Shown here piece by piece: positions 12,010 to 23,945 of a stretch of 64,000 bases of DNA. The DNA comes from Linum tenue. Taxonomy: Eukaryota; Streptophyta; Magnoliopsida; Malpighiales; Linaceae. Each line of letters starts with the position of its first letter. Within the stretch, counting starts at the first letter, position 1. The position numbers and the translations under genes are program-made. The notes under the pieces were generated by a model. It was not told where the DNA came from, did no database searches, and saw only the letters and a program-made list of their open reading frames with translations. The DNA lies in the NCBI GenBank assembly GCA_946122785.1, contig CAMGYJ010000002.1:71948724-72012723 (forward strand). Direction: 5' to 3'.

Positions 12010-13429
12010 TGTCGAGTCCGCAGATTGTGACGCAAGCGAGAAGACCCAGGTGGCGCCTCGCCGGCGGTAAACAGCAGATGAACTTTGCGGTGAAATTTTG
12101 TAGAGTTTATGGGAATGGAATAGAACTGTTAAAGTAAGGCTAATTATTATAAATCGTCACAAACCTATTCATTTTGTATAAAAATAGTCTCAATTCTTTA
12201 ATTTTGTTTGTTTACGATGAAACAAGTTTGAGTGAATAACGAATTGATCAATCTGTCTACTCCCATCTAAATCTCCGCAATTTTTTACTTAGACCGTATG
12301 GCACGACGATAAAAATATTAATAAAAAATTGTTTAATCATCCTTATTAACTCGCACAACCCAACCAAATCAGTAGCTATGTACCCATTCGGTCGTACCCT
12401 AATACCAACCCTCCCAACTTGAAGAGAGAAAGAGAGATAGAAAGGTCGGCTTCATCAATTAACGGTCGTTTAGAAGTTGCGTACGTTACATTGTTTGGTG
12501 CATTGGTACTATAGATGCATTTTGACATTATATTGTTTGGTTGTTGAGATTATAATTTACGAATTGATTGTGACAAAGTTACTTTATAAAAAAAGTCACA
12601 TTTGTCCTCCATTTTTAATATAAAACAAAAGAAATTATGGATATAAATTTGAAAAGAAAAGGGGATAATATCATTAAACCAACAATCATAACAATCACAG
12701 ATTCTAGTTCAGATTGTACAATCACTCATTTTTGTTGATTGTAGGTGGGGCCCACACAAAACAATACACGAACTATTTTGCAATTTATCACTTTTGTATC
12801 GTGGATAATGCATGTATTTAACAAATACAACACTAACAATTGCAATTTCCAAGAAAACTTCTAAGAATATTTTGTCACTACACTAAAGATGATGATTTGA
12901 TTGTCATAAATTAATTTATTAATCAAATTCCATTTGAAATCATTTATATTCTGGAAAGAAAAGACACACCTAATCCACTCCTCCATTCTGTAGTTCTTTT
13001 GGAACCTTATTTCTTTTTCTAACTACTCTCACTAGCTTTGAACAGCTAAAAGAGCATACGTAAAGCACAAAAGAGAACTATATATGCATGTTTTCATGCA
13101 TCAGGTACACAGGAAGGAGAAGGATGGATATCATATCACATGACATATCCTCTTCATTTTACTTTTACTAAACGTACGTACCTCATCACTTCTCTTTTGA
13201 CCATAAAGCATAACCACTGCCATGTGCAGCACGCAGACTAGTTTCAAGCTGAAGCCAAATAAGAAAAGCTCTACTCGATCGATCATCTCTCCTCCTTACT
13301 CTGCCTGCAAAATGCTCGATCCCCACGCCAATCCCACAACTAGCAGGTCGTACGTGACTCCTGACTTGAGAGAGTGAAACAGATTAAAGGCGCGACAAGA
13401 AAAGATAGAAAGCAAAGAAGGAGAACAAT
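12010..13429. other. Intergenic, divergent promoters
   Basis: Separates the leftward arogenate dehydratase from the rightward second phytocyanin, so it should contain both promoters. It is AT-rich with no recognised gene or element. The bases just before 13430 are a purine-rich leader. Confidence 0.55.
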
Positions 13430-14089
13430 ATGAAGCTGATGGTTATGGCGGGAGCAATAGTCCTCATATTGATCATCATGGCCGGAAGCGGTGAGAGCTC
13501 AGTCCTTGAGAAGGTCGGAAGCAGAAAAGGATGGATCCCAAACTTCAACTACACTCAATGGTCTACTCAACACCATTTCTACGTCGGCGACTGGCTTTGT
13601 GAGTTTCCTTCCTAGTACTAATTACTACTAACGTTGCATTTTTACCTTACACTACTCTTTCAATTTGGCTATCACATTATGCTACACGTAAACATGAATT
13701 GATCTCAACAACAACAATGTATCTTGTTCTGCTTGGGGTTGCATTTAGTGTTCGTGTTCGATAAGCGGTACTACAATGTGCTGGAGGTGAACAAGACGAG
13801 CTACGACGGGTGCGAGGAGAAAGGGTTCGCGAGGAACATAACGAAGGGAGGGAGGGACGTGGTGGAGCTCACCGAGGCGAGGCCCTATTACTTCATCAGC
13901 GGCGGCGGTTACTGTTGGGGCGGCATGAAAGTTGCTGTCAACGTCGAAGCACGGCCAGTTTCACTGGCGCCAGCGCCGGCTCCTAGCTCTCACGCTAACG
14001 ATGCAGTTGCCTTACCAGCTAATTATTACCATGTTGCATGCGCTTCAATATGCTTCATGATCATTATCCTATATATTATTGTTGTGTAG
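13430..14089 (+). CDS. Lamin-like early nodulin-like phytocyanin (ENODL), copy 2
   Basis: Exons 13430-13598 and 13749-14089 encode 169 residues. The first exon is 169 nt and phase 1, exactly as in the copy at 2893, so the two are paralogues by descent. It has a signal peptide (about residues 1-24), a phytocyanin domain with NYTQW, YVGDWL-LFVFDKR, VLEVNKTSYDGC and YYFISGGGYCWGGMKV, an Ala/Pro spacer, and a strongly hydrophobic tail (CFMIIILYIIVV) typical of a GPI signal. As in copy 1 the copper ligands are missing (S for Cys, Y for His) while the disulfide cysteines stay. Probably secreted and membrane-anchored; the function of this subgroup is unknown. Confidence 0.87.
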
Positions 14090-15063
14090 CTCTCCCCCTT
14101 CTCTAACTTTTCTTTCGAGTCGTCAGATGGATTGTTGAAGTTGCGAGAAATTGAGAGTTATGGTTGATCCAACTATGTTATAGACTTAATAGTATAAGTA
14201 GAGAAGCATGTATTCGTCAACATAATAGTGTAATGGCTTTCTTTAATGTGTATTATTATTTTTCTGTGTGGCTGACATTGAGGTTAATTATTTCCTCAAC
14301 ATATATGTATGCTTATATTAATTAGGAAAAGTAGAATATTGTGACAAAAAGGCATTACTTTGGCTTAGTATGCATATATTGTGAGTATATGAAGAAGTTA
14401 GTATTTGTGCTTTTGCTCTCTCTTTTTTTCCCCTCTTTCTTTTTCGCTTTTAGCTTGGGATGGAAGAACTGATCAAGATGCACTATCTTTTGTGTCATTG
14501 AATATTGGTGTAAATTGTATTGATATAAATCTATAGTAAGTACGGATACATTATTTTATTCTTTCTATTTTTTACCTCTTTTTTTGGATGACGTCTTTGT
14601 TGTTGATGAGTAGTGTGTACGTTTATTTTTTTTTTATCATTTGCATATTTTTTAGTGAATTAGCGTCTAGTATCAATTTATTATTTTATTTATATAGAAA
14701 TTATCATGATCGATTCCACTTTAAATATCAACTAACCTAAACAGAGTCAGAAACTCATAATTTGCGGTTTCTAAAAAGATTGTTCATTATCGTTATTCCG
14801 AAATTTGGACATATTTTACCAAAATATTTTCTAAAAATTTGGGGGTAGTCTCAATTAAGACAAGAACAAGAAAAACTCTAAGCTTTACAGGATTTTACAC
14901 ATATTACCAAAGATGAAAGATGTAGGAAGATTATTTCTCCCTTTTTACTCGCACAAAGAAGCCCTGTCCTCTCCTCTACTATCGCCCCCGTTTGCTGATC
15001 ACGCTTATGAAAAATTCATATTAACCAAATTCATCTCTTCTAGCTAGCTTCTGCATCTCAAAC
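14090..15063. other. Intergenic, 3' flank and promoter of first array gene
   Basis: AT-rich sequence with no gene. The promoter box shared by the downstream array is listed separately at 14939. Confidence 0.5.
14939..14957 (+). promoter_or_regulatory. Array promoter box, copy A
   Basis: Sequence ccctttttactcgcacaaa, about 107 bp before the ATG. Near-identical boxes stand before other members of the array at 21891, 23465 and 39887, and shortened forms at 31901 and about 42137. Function unknown; conservation in diverged flanks suggests a core promoter or leader element. Confidence 0.6.
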
Positions 15064-16105
15064 ATGGGTAGCCAGCCCGAATCTCCATTGTTGCCACAAC
15101 ACCATAACAAACCCACGTACGCCGCCGCCGGCGTCGTCTTCCCCAAACCCACCGATCCTCCGCCTCCGCCATCAACAACATCCCTGCCACCTTCGCCGCC
15201 GGTTGATAACGATCATTGTAACGACGTTAAACCAGAACCCGTATTTGATTGTTCACCCCGCTGTCTCCGTGTCACCACCGTCCTCGGCGTACTCCTGCTC
15301 ATCGGCATTCCCATCTATTACGTGATAGAAGACCAATTGGCACCCTACTCACCCAACGCCGACGTCGTTTCAGCCTTCGTGTCAATAAAAAAATCAAACA
15401 CCAGTAATGGGCCGGCCTTGGGCCGGTTAACAGCCAATTGGGCCTTCACTCTCCATCTCGACCACTCGCTCCCTTGCTGTCAGGCCGTGTACCCGTACCG
15501 AGTCGAGGCTTCCGTTTATCACCACGCCGACGGCGGTGAGGGCCCGGCCCGTGACCGGCACGTGCTGGCGTCGACTCGTCAGTTTGCGGGGTTGAGCGTT
15601 GACCCGAAGGTGGACGATCTGACTTTTTTTATTCAGTTGGGAGCGGAAGGAGCGGACGTCGGGGAGAATGTGACGGCGGCCATTTATAGGGATCTGGCCG
15701 AATTGGAACAGAATCGGTTGCGGTTCAGAGCTGTGATTCTGGTTTGGGTGAGGATCGAACCGTATAACTTCGGAAGCCGGTATTATTTGGCTCGGATTAG
15801 TTGCGACCCGTTCTGGACCGGTTCGGCTAGTATTGCGGGCAAGTCCCTCAATTATAACAAGAAATGTCAAGTCCACGTGTAAGTATACAAAAAATTCTTA
15901 TCATCTTAGAAAAATTCGTTTTGGGAGTCATTAAATTCTTATCGCAATTTTTATAGGTTTTCCATGCTTTGATTTTGCACAGGAAGCCAGGTTTGTCAAT
16001 ATATATGTAATGTATAATTGTATGTTGTGGTGGAGCAGGATTGAACAAAGCCATCCGAGTTTCTTGGACCAAAATCGAACAAGACTGAACACTACAACAA
16101 TATAA
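15064..16105 (+). CDS. NDR1/HIN1-like (LEA2-like) membrane protein, array copy A
   Basis: Exon 1 is 15064-15878 and exon 2 is 16039-16105, giving 293 residues. Read without splicing, the frame stops at 15880-15882, inside the splice donor (GT|GTAAGT). Splicing restores a frame of 21 more residues containing Q-S-x-P-S-x-L-D and RTRL, which recur in every paralogue. Layout: a cytosolic Pro-rich N-terminus with the shared SPLLPQ motif (residues 7-12), one membrane helix (about 68-88), and an ectodomain of NHL/LEA2 character (APYSPNADVVSAFVS, LTANWAFTL, VEASVYHH, LRFRAVILVWVRIE, YYLARISCDPFW). NHL proteins act at the plasma membrane in defence and stress; that role is family knowledge only. The family call is by pattern, so moderate. 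Confidence 0.75.
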
Positions 16106-17174
16106 AATACTAGCGGGAAGTGAAGCTCTGAGTTGCGCAAGTGTTGTTTTTAGTACTACGTCTGAACTTTTGTAAAAGTAAAGCAAATATGGAGATGAAT
16201 GTTGGTTTTAGATTTGATCTTATAGTAAGGAGTTGAGGATGTTAGATGGATAATCTAGATAATAAATAAAAGCCGAATGATGAAAACTGTTGCTCCATTT
16301 CAAATTTCCTGCAACGAGAGTGATTATAGGAAGGACATTTTGGTCTTCACAATTACTTATTTTCTTATTTATTTATTCATAAAAAAGGCATGCACTGGGA
16401 TTTGAACCTTGGTCTCTTTAAAGGCAAGCAAGGACCATAACCAATCACACCAAGTATATTTGTTGTATCTATTTAAATTCAAACATACACGAACCTAAAT
16501 TATGAAAATCATATGACTTTTTTAACGATTAGTTGGCCACTGAATCTCCCGTAAGTACTTATTTGGTGTTTTAATACTTTGATTATTTTAGTTGTAGTTT
16601 AATACTTAATTTAAATTTCTATCTATTTTATAAATATATGATAACCCTAAAATTGCAGCCCAAATATCACTGGTTCGAATGTTGCATATCGAATTGCAAT
16701 ATTAAACATGTAGAAGCAATATCGACTTCTTAAATTAGTATTATTTTTCAGAATTACTATGGAGAAATTATATCTTTGTGCAAACTATATGAGACTGGTT
16801 CTTTTAATGTTTTAGTCGGGATAACCGCTACATTTTAAACTTCTTCATAATCTGGCATGATTGGATCCAATGATCATTATACAATATTGTGTTTAATAGG
16901 GTGGCTTATTTCACCACTTTTTGGCGTGTTAATGAATTTGTAGGACAATGACAGGTCTACATCTACACTCATCACAATCTACACATCATATAAATGTGAA
17001 ATGTGAAATGAGAAAAGAGGGATTCCATTTCAAATTTGATGCGTACAGAGCAATTTTTAGGGGTAAATTTAGAAGATGCCAGTGCGGTCGGTCTGTTGAG
17101 CACGAAAGTAAAAATATGTTTTCATTTAAACGGGCCCAAACTGTTATTTGGCCCACTAATCGTGCACCCATCGC
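16106..17174. other. Intergenic, no gene seen
   Basis: Contains the 3' flank of copy A, a possible tRNA-derived short repeat at 16383-16455 (listed separately) and unremarkable AT-rich sequence. Confidence 0.5.
16383..16455 (-). repeat. Possible tRNA-derived SINE fragment
   Basis: On the minus strand the stretch reads cttggtgtgattggttatgg, then about 20 bp on, ggttcaaatcccagtgca. These resemble the A and B boxes of a Pol III promoter with tRNA-like spacing. It does not fold into a complete tRNA by eye, so a SINE or tRNA-derived repeat is likelier. Weak call. Confidence 0.3.
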
Positions 17175-18024
17175 CAATGCAGTCAAATTCGGGATTTTGA
17201 TCGTAAAATCGTAGGATTTTAGGATTTTACTTAGGGATTCCGATCTTGATTTTACTATAAAATCGGTGGGCCTTAAAATCGTTTAAAATCGGGACTAAAA
17301 TCGTTAAAATCGTAAAATAGTACCGAAATCGGGATTTTGATCGTAAGAGAACAAAATAGGTGGTTTGAGCCAATTTAAAATAAGTATAACTGTTTCAGCG
17401 GAAAGGGCAATGGAATCTTCTCAGATATTTTTTCTATTAGAAAAATATTCAAAAATAATAAAAATAACCAAATTAGGGTTCGGTTAATCTCTTTCCCTTC
17501 ACCCCATTTAACTTATTGGTAAAACACCTGTCCTAATATTGAAAGTATGTAAGAACTAACATCATTATTAACTAATTAATTTATTAATGAATATATTTGT
17601 ACCAAGCCACTAACATTACTTATTTTATTGGAGTTCAATTATTTTTAGTTTTAAATCATACTTAGTAGACGATGTCGAAATATTACTTTGAGTTAAACAA
17701 CCTAGACATAACATGAAAATAAGAGCCAAACCCATGAACTATATCCCTTCATCATGAATTATTTTGAGTTACACATTAAATAACAATTAAAATAGTGATT
17801 TTGGAACATTAATATTGAGAATTATCTTATGGAAAAAAAAATCTTCTGAATTATCATTTTAAATGCTATGTGTCTTTGTGATATTAATAATTGACCTTAT
17901 TAATATTCTTATATGCTATGTTCTATATGGTACTTAAAATCCTACGATTTTACGATTCGATTATACGATTTTGATTTTACCCCAGTTTTTTATTTTAGGT
18001 AAAATCCCGATTTTAACTGCTTTG
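17175..18024. mobile_element. hAT-like MITE, 850 bp
   Basis: The perfect 8-bp target duplication cccatcgc (17167-17174 and 18025-18032) brackets ends that are inverted repeats: caatgcagtcaaattcggga on the left, and the right end read in reverse begins caaagcagttaaaatcggga. The interior is full of aaaatcg/cgatttt repeats near both ends, as in subterminal transposase-binding arrays. No transposase frame. Eight-bp duplications point to hAT. Confidence 0.8.
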
Positions 18025-21000
18025 CCCATCGCAGCCTCTCCAAATCTTCCTATTCTACTCGCCGGGTCATCTCCTCCACTACAAAATATCTCCTCATGTA
18101 CTCAAAGTTCTCACTGAAACCTAATATCTACAACTTAGGCGCAGAGGGAGCAACCGATGGATTGTAGCGACCCCCACTATTTTGATAGCTAATCAAGAAG
18201 AGCGCGTTTGTTTAGTTGTATGGTGATTCACTTAATTAACAATTTTTATTCCGTTGACAGCCTCCTCTCCGCAATTGTATTGTGTTCACGAAGATCTGAA
18301 GGCGCAAGTGCAACAGGTCCAGGGGTAAACAATATGTATAAAGCGTTGGCCAAATTGAATTGAGTCATTCTACTTGAAATATGAAGATTTTTGCTTAATT
18401 GCTTTGGTTCGTGATGCAACTATGTTATGTTTGAAGGTAGACCAACGCAAACAACAGCACAACTACAGGGCTATTCTGCACATTAGGTAGTTGGGGCATT
18501 AATTGATAATTATTTTGGATTATTCCTACAAGTATATAATTTGGAACGTGCCTTTATATTGCATTGATTAATAGTTGTTTGAGATTTTTCAAATGAGTGA
18601 TTTGACATGTTAAACTCTCTTATTTTTGAAAATGGAGTCTTCGAAGTGGAATATGAAGATTTTGGATTAAGCTTGGTTTCGTAACGCCCTTATGGGTGTT
18701 TATTCTCTAAAATGCAGCTGTCTTTCAAAGTGCCCGTTGCAAATGGCAAGTCAGGATACAACGATGGTACCAGTACACGTTTATATCATTAGTAGGTAGC
18801 CGATTGTGTCCATTCTACTATATCATTTAGCTAAATACTTAGTTGTTCTTTTCAACTAAAAATTATGCTTAAATGCTGTGATTGGCCTCAGAAATGTATG
18901 TCTTTGCATTAACTGTTAATGATTGTGAGTTTTGGTTTAATGGTGAAAAGTTCATTTATTTAGAAGTCTAAATTGGGCAAACCTATTGGACAATAGGAAT
19001 GCCATACATTAGTGTCGTGGGAGGTTTGTTTGATGTCTCAGGGTGTTAGATTTTTTAGAAGGTTGTTTGTTGTGGCAGAGAGTCCCTAAAGCTAGGAGGT
19101 ATTCCTATGTGGGCTTTTTCTTTGTTTAACTTTTTCTCGCCTTTTTTCTTATCTCTTTTTTTTTTATTTTTGGTTTTTGTGTGCTACCTTCAGTTGCTAG
19201 GTCTTCATTTGTGAGCCATCTATACTTTTCTTATTCAGTGCCTAAAAATCATATATACTCGATTGCATAGTAGTTACTAATAGATACATTTATACCAATA
19301 GAGAGATTTTAAGTTTTATCAGTTGTTAGTTTTAATATTTACTTGCATTGGTTGTTTATTTAGTTTTCTTTGTAATATTTCTCATTATACAACTAACTAC
19401 TATGGCTACGTAGTTGTATAAGTGGGGGTTGGACATGATAGTTCTTAGAAGCATCAATACTTGAAGGTTATTATAATGACCAAATTCTAAAGTTATGGTT
19501 TGCCTTCAACTTGCTTGGAGCATTTCAATTATGCATCAATTGTTCTCTCTGTGTAGTTAACTCTCAGACAAATCGAAAATCTTGCTGATATGTGCTTGAT
19601 TGTAGTTAAATTTATGGTTCTACTGCATTGTTGCTTTACTCTTTTTTCGTGGTTGAGTCTGCTTCAAAAAATTTAGTTTGATTTTAGAAAATTTTGCTTC
19701 TGCAGTCCTGTCTTGCCACCAACGCGTTCAATAGATGGAGACGGCAGAGGCGAAGGCTATTTTTGTGTTGTTGTTGCTGGTTTAGGGATCGGTTTGTGAA
19801 GAAGAGGGAGAAGAGAGGGGGAAAGGGAAATGCAGGAGAGGGGGATAAATCTTTTCTCCGACAAAAATGGAGTGAAGAAAGGAATTATGATCAGTAAGAA
19901 TATGGTTATCTTACATAACGGTCTCTATTCTGTTTGAATTGAGCTTGAGAGGCAGTGATAAGGACGAGCTGCAACCAATTCATAGTGAGAAGAGAGCTAT
20001 GAACTGTGATCATGTCTTATTTCAAGTTAGAAGGTAGTTTCAGTATAAGGATTATTTAATTTGACAAGTTGTTTCGTCCATGATTCTTGGTAGTTTCAGT
20101 GCCATTCTAGCCAATGTTTAGTCTGTAATTGTTGAGAATTGATGTGCGAGTAATGACTTTCACTTAGCTTCAACTATTATTTGTGTATTTATTGGCATGT
20201 GATAGAATTCTCTTTTCCTTTTCTTTGAATTCATTTTCATACTCTAATTGTATTATTTGTATATAGGCAAATCATGCTCGAGATGGCAACTCGCTGATAT
20301 GGCTGGTGCAAGGAATGAAGCCATCATTAGAATTCAGACCGACAACGGGGAGAGATGCCCAGGACTAATTCAATGATGATTGATGATGGTATAATAATAA
20401 CTGCAGTCTGCATCAGCACCAATTTCTAGGCCTAAGTAAAGGTATTCAACCCTGAACTCTGCTTAGCGCTAAAAATTGCCCTCACCCAACCTTGATCCTG
20501 TTTGACCCACTTCTGAAGAGTCAAGATATATGACTAATCCTCCCCGTTCGTATTTTCTTATTGACTCTTTCTGACCCTTTAGGTTGGGGCGGGTCGGGAA
20601 AAATTGGATTAGTGGGTCGGTCCTAATCAAGTGGAATCCCAATCCCTTCACTCTCACTTACTTTCTCTCCCATTCCACAAGTGGGTAACATACAGTAATC
20701 CGGCCAACGGGCCGGGTAATAAGCTAGTTTATTTAGAGGTTTGTTTGACAAGCATGTATTCTAAATGGATGTTCAGGATACATACTTTATTTTCTTTTTC
20801 ATGTTTTGTACGAATGTTTGGTATTCAACTCCTCATTTAATAGAATGCATGATAAATATGGACAAACTTTGGCTTAATCCAGAGATATGGAGAAATTATA
20901 AATCAAACATCGAACAACAATATCACATGAATTACTTCAGACTCGCTTACAAAACGAAAAATATTTTTTTTATTATGCTATACATACGTGTCCAAATATT

Positions 21001-21064
21001 TTTTATTATTATGCTTTTGGACTTTGAGTTACTTGTGCTTCTTTTATGTCTTTGGTTGTTGACA

Positions 21065-21195
21065 ATACGAGTGGCATCCCGATTGCTATCAACCTTGTTC
21101 TTCATGAAAGCACAAAGCATATGAAGCATCCACTATGTACGTGACTTTATCAATGAAACTGTTCTCGTGCTTCATTATTTGCCTATTGATGAAGG
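21065..21195 (+). pseudogene. Degenerate Copia RNase H remnant
   Basis: Read in two frames, the stretch gives a leucine-rich run to HESTKH and, after a shift, YVRDFINETVLVLHYLP. This is the order seen at the end of Copia polyproteins, where HxRTKHI is followed by HFVRD. It has in-frame stops and no LTRs nearby. It is unrelated in position to the full Copia element at 33701. Confidence 0.45.
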
Positions 21196-21890
21196 ATAGC
21201 AACCAGGTGTAAGAAACCCGCTTCTAAATGTGTTTCTGGCACCGGGGAATTATAATATTTTTATATTAAAATTTGTATGCTTTATTCTTAATATGAAATA
21301 GGTTGCATACAATCAGCCTTGAGAAACCACCAAATCTTGGGGCCTGTCAACAAAAACATCATCTTCGTCCCACTTACAAAGTTTATTGGCCATGAAATGG
21401 ATTCACTTTGTTATTATTACGGTCTGAAGAATCCATGTCACCCCGACCAATTGAATTGGATAGATCTCTAATTTCGCGCACACTCAGTCTTCTCCACCTT
21501 CCTTGTATATGTATTTTTTTTTTTAATTAGATGCTATATTCTGTTACCAATTGGTTTGATATAAAGTAAAATACTGGGTACCAGATTTTAAATTATTACA
21601 ATAAGTGTCACATCTCTCGTGAAAGTTGATATCTCAAAATATTGTGCAAAATGTTCTTTTGTGTCGTGTTTTTTTTTTTTTTTTTATGGTTTTGCAGATT
21701 CCCAGCTTATGTGACATTTTCTATCAAAATTTCTAAAATGCTATGTCATTAATTTGTTATGAAAATTTCACCAAGAAAAAAGAAATTGTTATGAAATGAT
21801 GCGTTTCATTATTATTTCTATAAATTACTTACTGGGCTCGATCTATTTTCCCGATGATGTAGCTAGCCGTAAGTGCATTTCTCATGTTCT

Positions 21891-21910
21891 CCCTTTTGAC
21901 TCGCACAACA
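21891..21910 (+). promoter_or_regulatory. Array promoter box, copy B
   Basis: Sequence cccttttgactcgcacaaca, about 130 bp before the ATG at 22039, one of the boxes shared across the array. Confidence 0.55.
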
Positions 21911-22038
21911 AAACCCCCACCATAATCGCACCCGATTTGCCCATTTATGATGTGCATAAACAAAATTACACAAGTCAATAGTAAAGAGAGTCTAATTATT
22001 ATCTCTTCTAACTACGTACCTAGATCTCGCTCTGAAAA

Positions 22039-22920
22039 ATGGCTACTTACTCATCATCGCCACCATCCCAACCAGAATCTCTATTAATTTTGCCCGAACA
22101 CCATGTGAAGCCGCCACTGGCCGTCGCCGGTGATAAAACCAGGCCCAACAATGGTGATTGTCCAGGCCCATATGGTTGTGCGGCCATCATTCTCCTCATT
22201 ATCCTCTTACCCGCTATTCCCCTTACTGTCGTAACACTTCAAGGCTTGCGACCCTATGCCCCGAGAGCCGACGTCGTTTCCGCTTTCGTGTCAGTTCGCA
22301 ATGGGACCACCAGTGACCGATTGACTGCCAACTGGGCAGTCACTCTTCGGCTCGACTCTAGCCAAGCGTATCCACACCGAGTCGTGGCTTTGGTTTTCCA
22401 CGATTCAGGCAAAAGTGATGGTGCTGCTGGCGCCCAACGTCTACTTGCATCGACCCGGCGGTTCTCAGGGATAAAGATTTTGGACCCACAGCGGGATGAT
22501 GGAATCGTCACATTTGCGATCCAGTTGAGGGCCGAAGAAGCAGACGTCGGGGAGCATGTGGTGGACTCCATTTCCAAGGATTTGATGGCCGGGAATCGGT
22601 TGCGGTTCAGAGTGGTGGTTCTTGTTTGGGTGCGGCTGGAACTGGAATTCAATGGTGACCGGTATTATCTAGCGCGGATTAGTTGCGATCCGTTCTGGAT
22701 CGAGTCTTCGAGTATTGCAGGGAGGGAATCTAATCGGAAGGAAAAATGTCGTGTCCAAGTGTAAGTACAATATCATAACCCCACAAAATAGTGCCATGTA
22801 TTATTAATCTTAATTTTTTTTTAAAATTTTTTTGATCGTGTCAATTATTGTTGGTTGAGCAGGGTTTTACAAAGCAAGTCGAGTTCTTTGGAGGAAAACT
22901 GGACACAACACATAGTATGA
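22039..22920 (+). CDS. NDR1/HIN1-like (LEA2-like) membrane protein, array copy B
   Basis: Exon 1 is 22039-22760 and exon 2 is 22863-22920, giving 259 residues; the unspliced frame stops at 22762-22764 within the donor. The N-terminus carries a variant of the shared motif (PESLLILPEHH). The membrane helix is at about residues 46-66. The ectodomain keeps YAPRADVVSAFVS, LTANWAVTL, VVALVFHD, LRFRVVVLVWVRLE and YYLARISCDPFW. The spliced tail keeps the Q-S-K-x-S-x-L-E pattern but ends differently from copy A. A second, very similar terminal exon stands at 23207-23246, which could be used instead. It is the shortest intact member, with reductions in the linker between helix and ectodomain. Confidence 0.74.
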
Positions 22921-23206
22921 CAAAATAATCTATCTAGCGCAAAGTAAGACTTCAAGTATGTAATCATAACCCTTACATTGTTGTTTTCCCAAGTTGATGA
23001 AGTTTTGTCTCTGAAAAAGGTTTGTGAAGTTTCCTAAGAATGGAGTTGTATGTATGGCATATTTGGTTGAGATCTTATGGTACAACGTCATGCATGTTCG
23101 ATAAAACAATATATATGTTTTTATTTATCACCGCAATAATATTATATGTATTGATTTTATGGTTTAAGGACATTTGTGATGGCGTAAAGATTGTTTGGTT
23201 GTGCAG

Positions 23207-23246
23207 GACTCTACAAAGCAAGCCAAGTTCCTTGGATGAAAATTGA
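23207..23246 (+). other. Duplicated alternative last exon of array copy B
   Basis: After a pyrimidine-poor but usable acceptor (ggttgtgcag) the frame reads T-L-Q-S-K-P-S-S-L-D-E-N and stops, the conserved tail pattern of the array. It lies 287 bp past the normal last exon of copy B, and its 3' flank resembles that exon's 3' flank. It is probably a tandem duplication of last exon plus UTR. It could serve as an alternative terminal exon or be a remnant of a lost gene. Confidence 0.55.
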
Positions 23247-23597
23247 ACAAACCCCAACATGACAGTATAAATCATGGGATGTGAGGTCAATGATTGGGTT
23301 GGAAGGCTGTTGTTTTCTTACATGTTTTGTGAACTTCCTGGAACTATAACTTTTTATATGTAACTAGCCTTTTGTTTTAATCAACGAATTGCAAAATACG
23401 AAGAGTTTTATTAGCAATGACAAAGGATTCAACCACGGAGATCAAAAGAATATCATTAGTTTAACCCTTTTTACTCGCACAAACAAGCCCCCCTATATAA
23501 CCGCCAACATTTGCTATTTTTATAAAGAAAAAAATGAGAGTCAATCGTCTTCCTTCTTAACTCAAGATTCGGTCATCACTTCTTGGGCAGACAACGG

Positions 23598-23936
23598 TGA
23601 ATAACCAATTGATCTCAATAATTCGAGTTGTTGAGAGAAGGTTATGTTGGATTTTATACAGACCCATGTATGGTACTTAACCACTTTCTTACACGCCCCT
23701 TCAAACGAAAGCCGACTTATGGGCTTGAAGTTTGCACAGACCCGCCATATATATCATGTGCTTGAAAGACAACGGTTAATATTGGGGGTCATGAGAACTT
23801 GAACACGTGACCTCAAGGACAAACCAGCTCTGATACCATGTCATAAGTCAGTGGGTCCCAATAACTCGAGTTTTTTAGGAGAAGGTTATGTTGGATCTTA
23901 TATAGACCAATATATGGTACCTAATACTTCCTTACA
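23598..23936 (-). mobile_element. TRIM element (miniature LTR retrotransposon)
   Basis: Two direct repeats of about 96-98 bp (23598-23693 and 23839-23936, both with gaaggttatgttgga) flank 145 bp. Read on the minus strand, the right repeat is followed by tggtatcagagc, the primer site for initiator Met-tRNA, and the left repeat is preceded by the purine tract gaaggggcg. Both repeats then start tgtaagraag. The repeats are well diverged, so the insertion is old. No clear target duplication. Confidence 0.7.
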
Positions 23937-23945
23937 AGTTACAAC

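Larger units (their letters stand above)
18025..22038. other. 4 kb without a recognisable gene
   Basis: Several short open stretches are flanked by AG and GT dinucleotides (for example about 18261-18326 and 18437-18486), but I recognise no protein family and no continuous gene model. At about 21065-21195 a degenerate plus-strand segment with stops and shifts reads like the end of a Copia RNase H (HEST-KH then YVRDFINETVL). An old, mostly lost retroelement is therefore likely there. A poly-T run lies at about 21670-21684. Otherwise AT-rich. Confidence 0.45.

Noticed and set aside
15427..15876. 149-residue minus-strand frame opposite array copy A, with similar ones opposite B and F
   Set aside because: They mirror the ectodomain coding strand of each paralogue and have no family motif or splice context; they are shadows of a conserved sense frame.
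23828..23840. ctctgatacca strings here and at 61664, looking like tRNA pieces
   Set aside because: They are primer-binding sites for initiator Met-tRNA next to LTRs, not tRNA genes.
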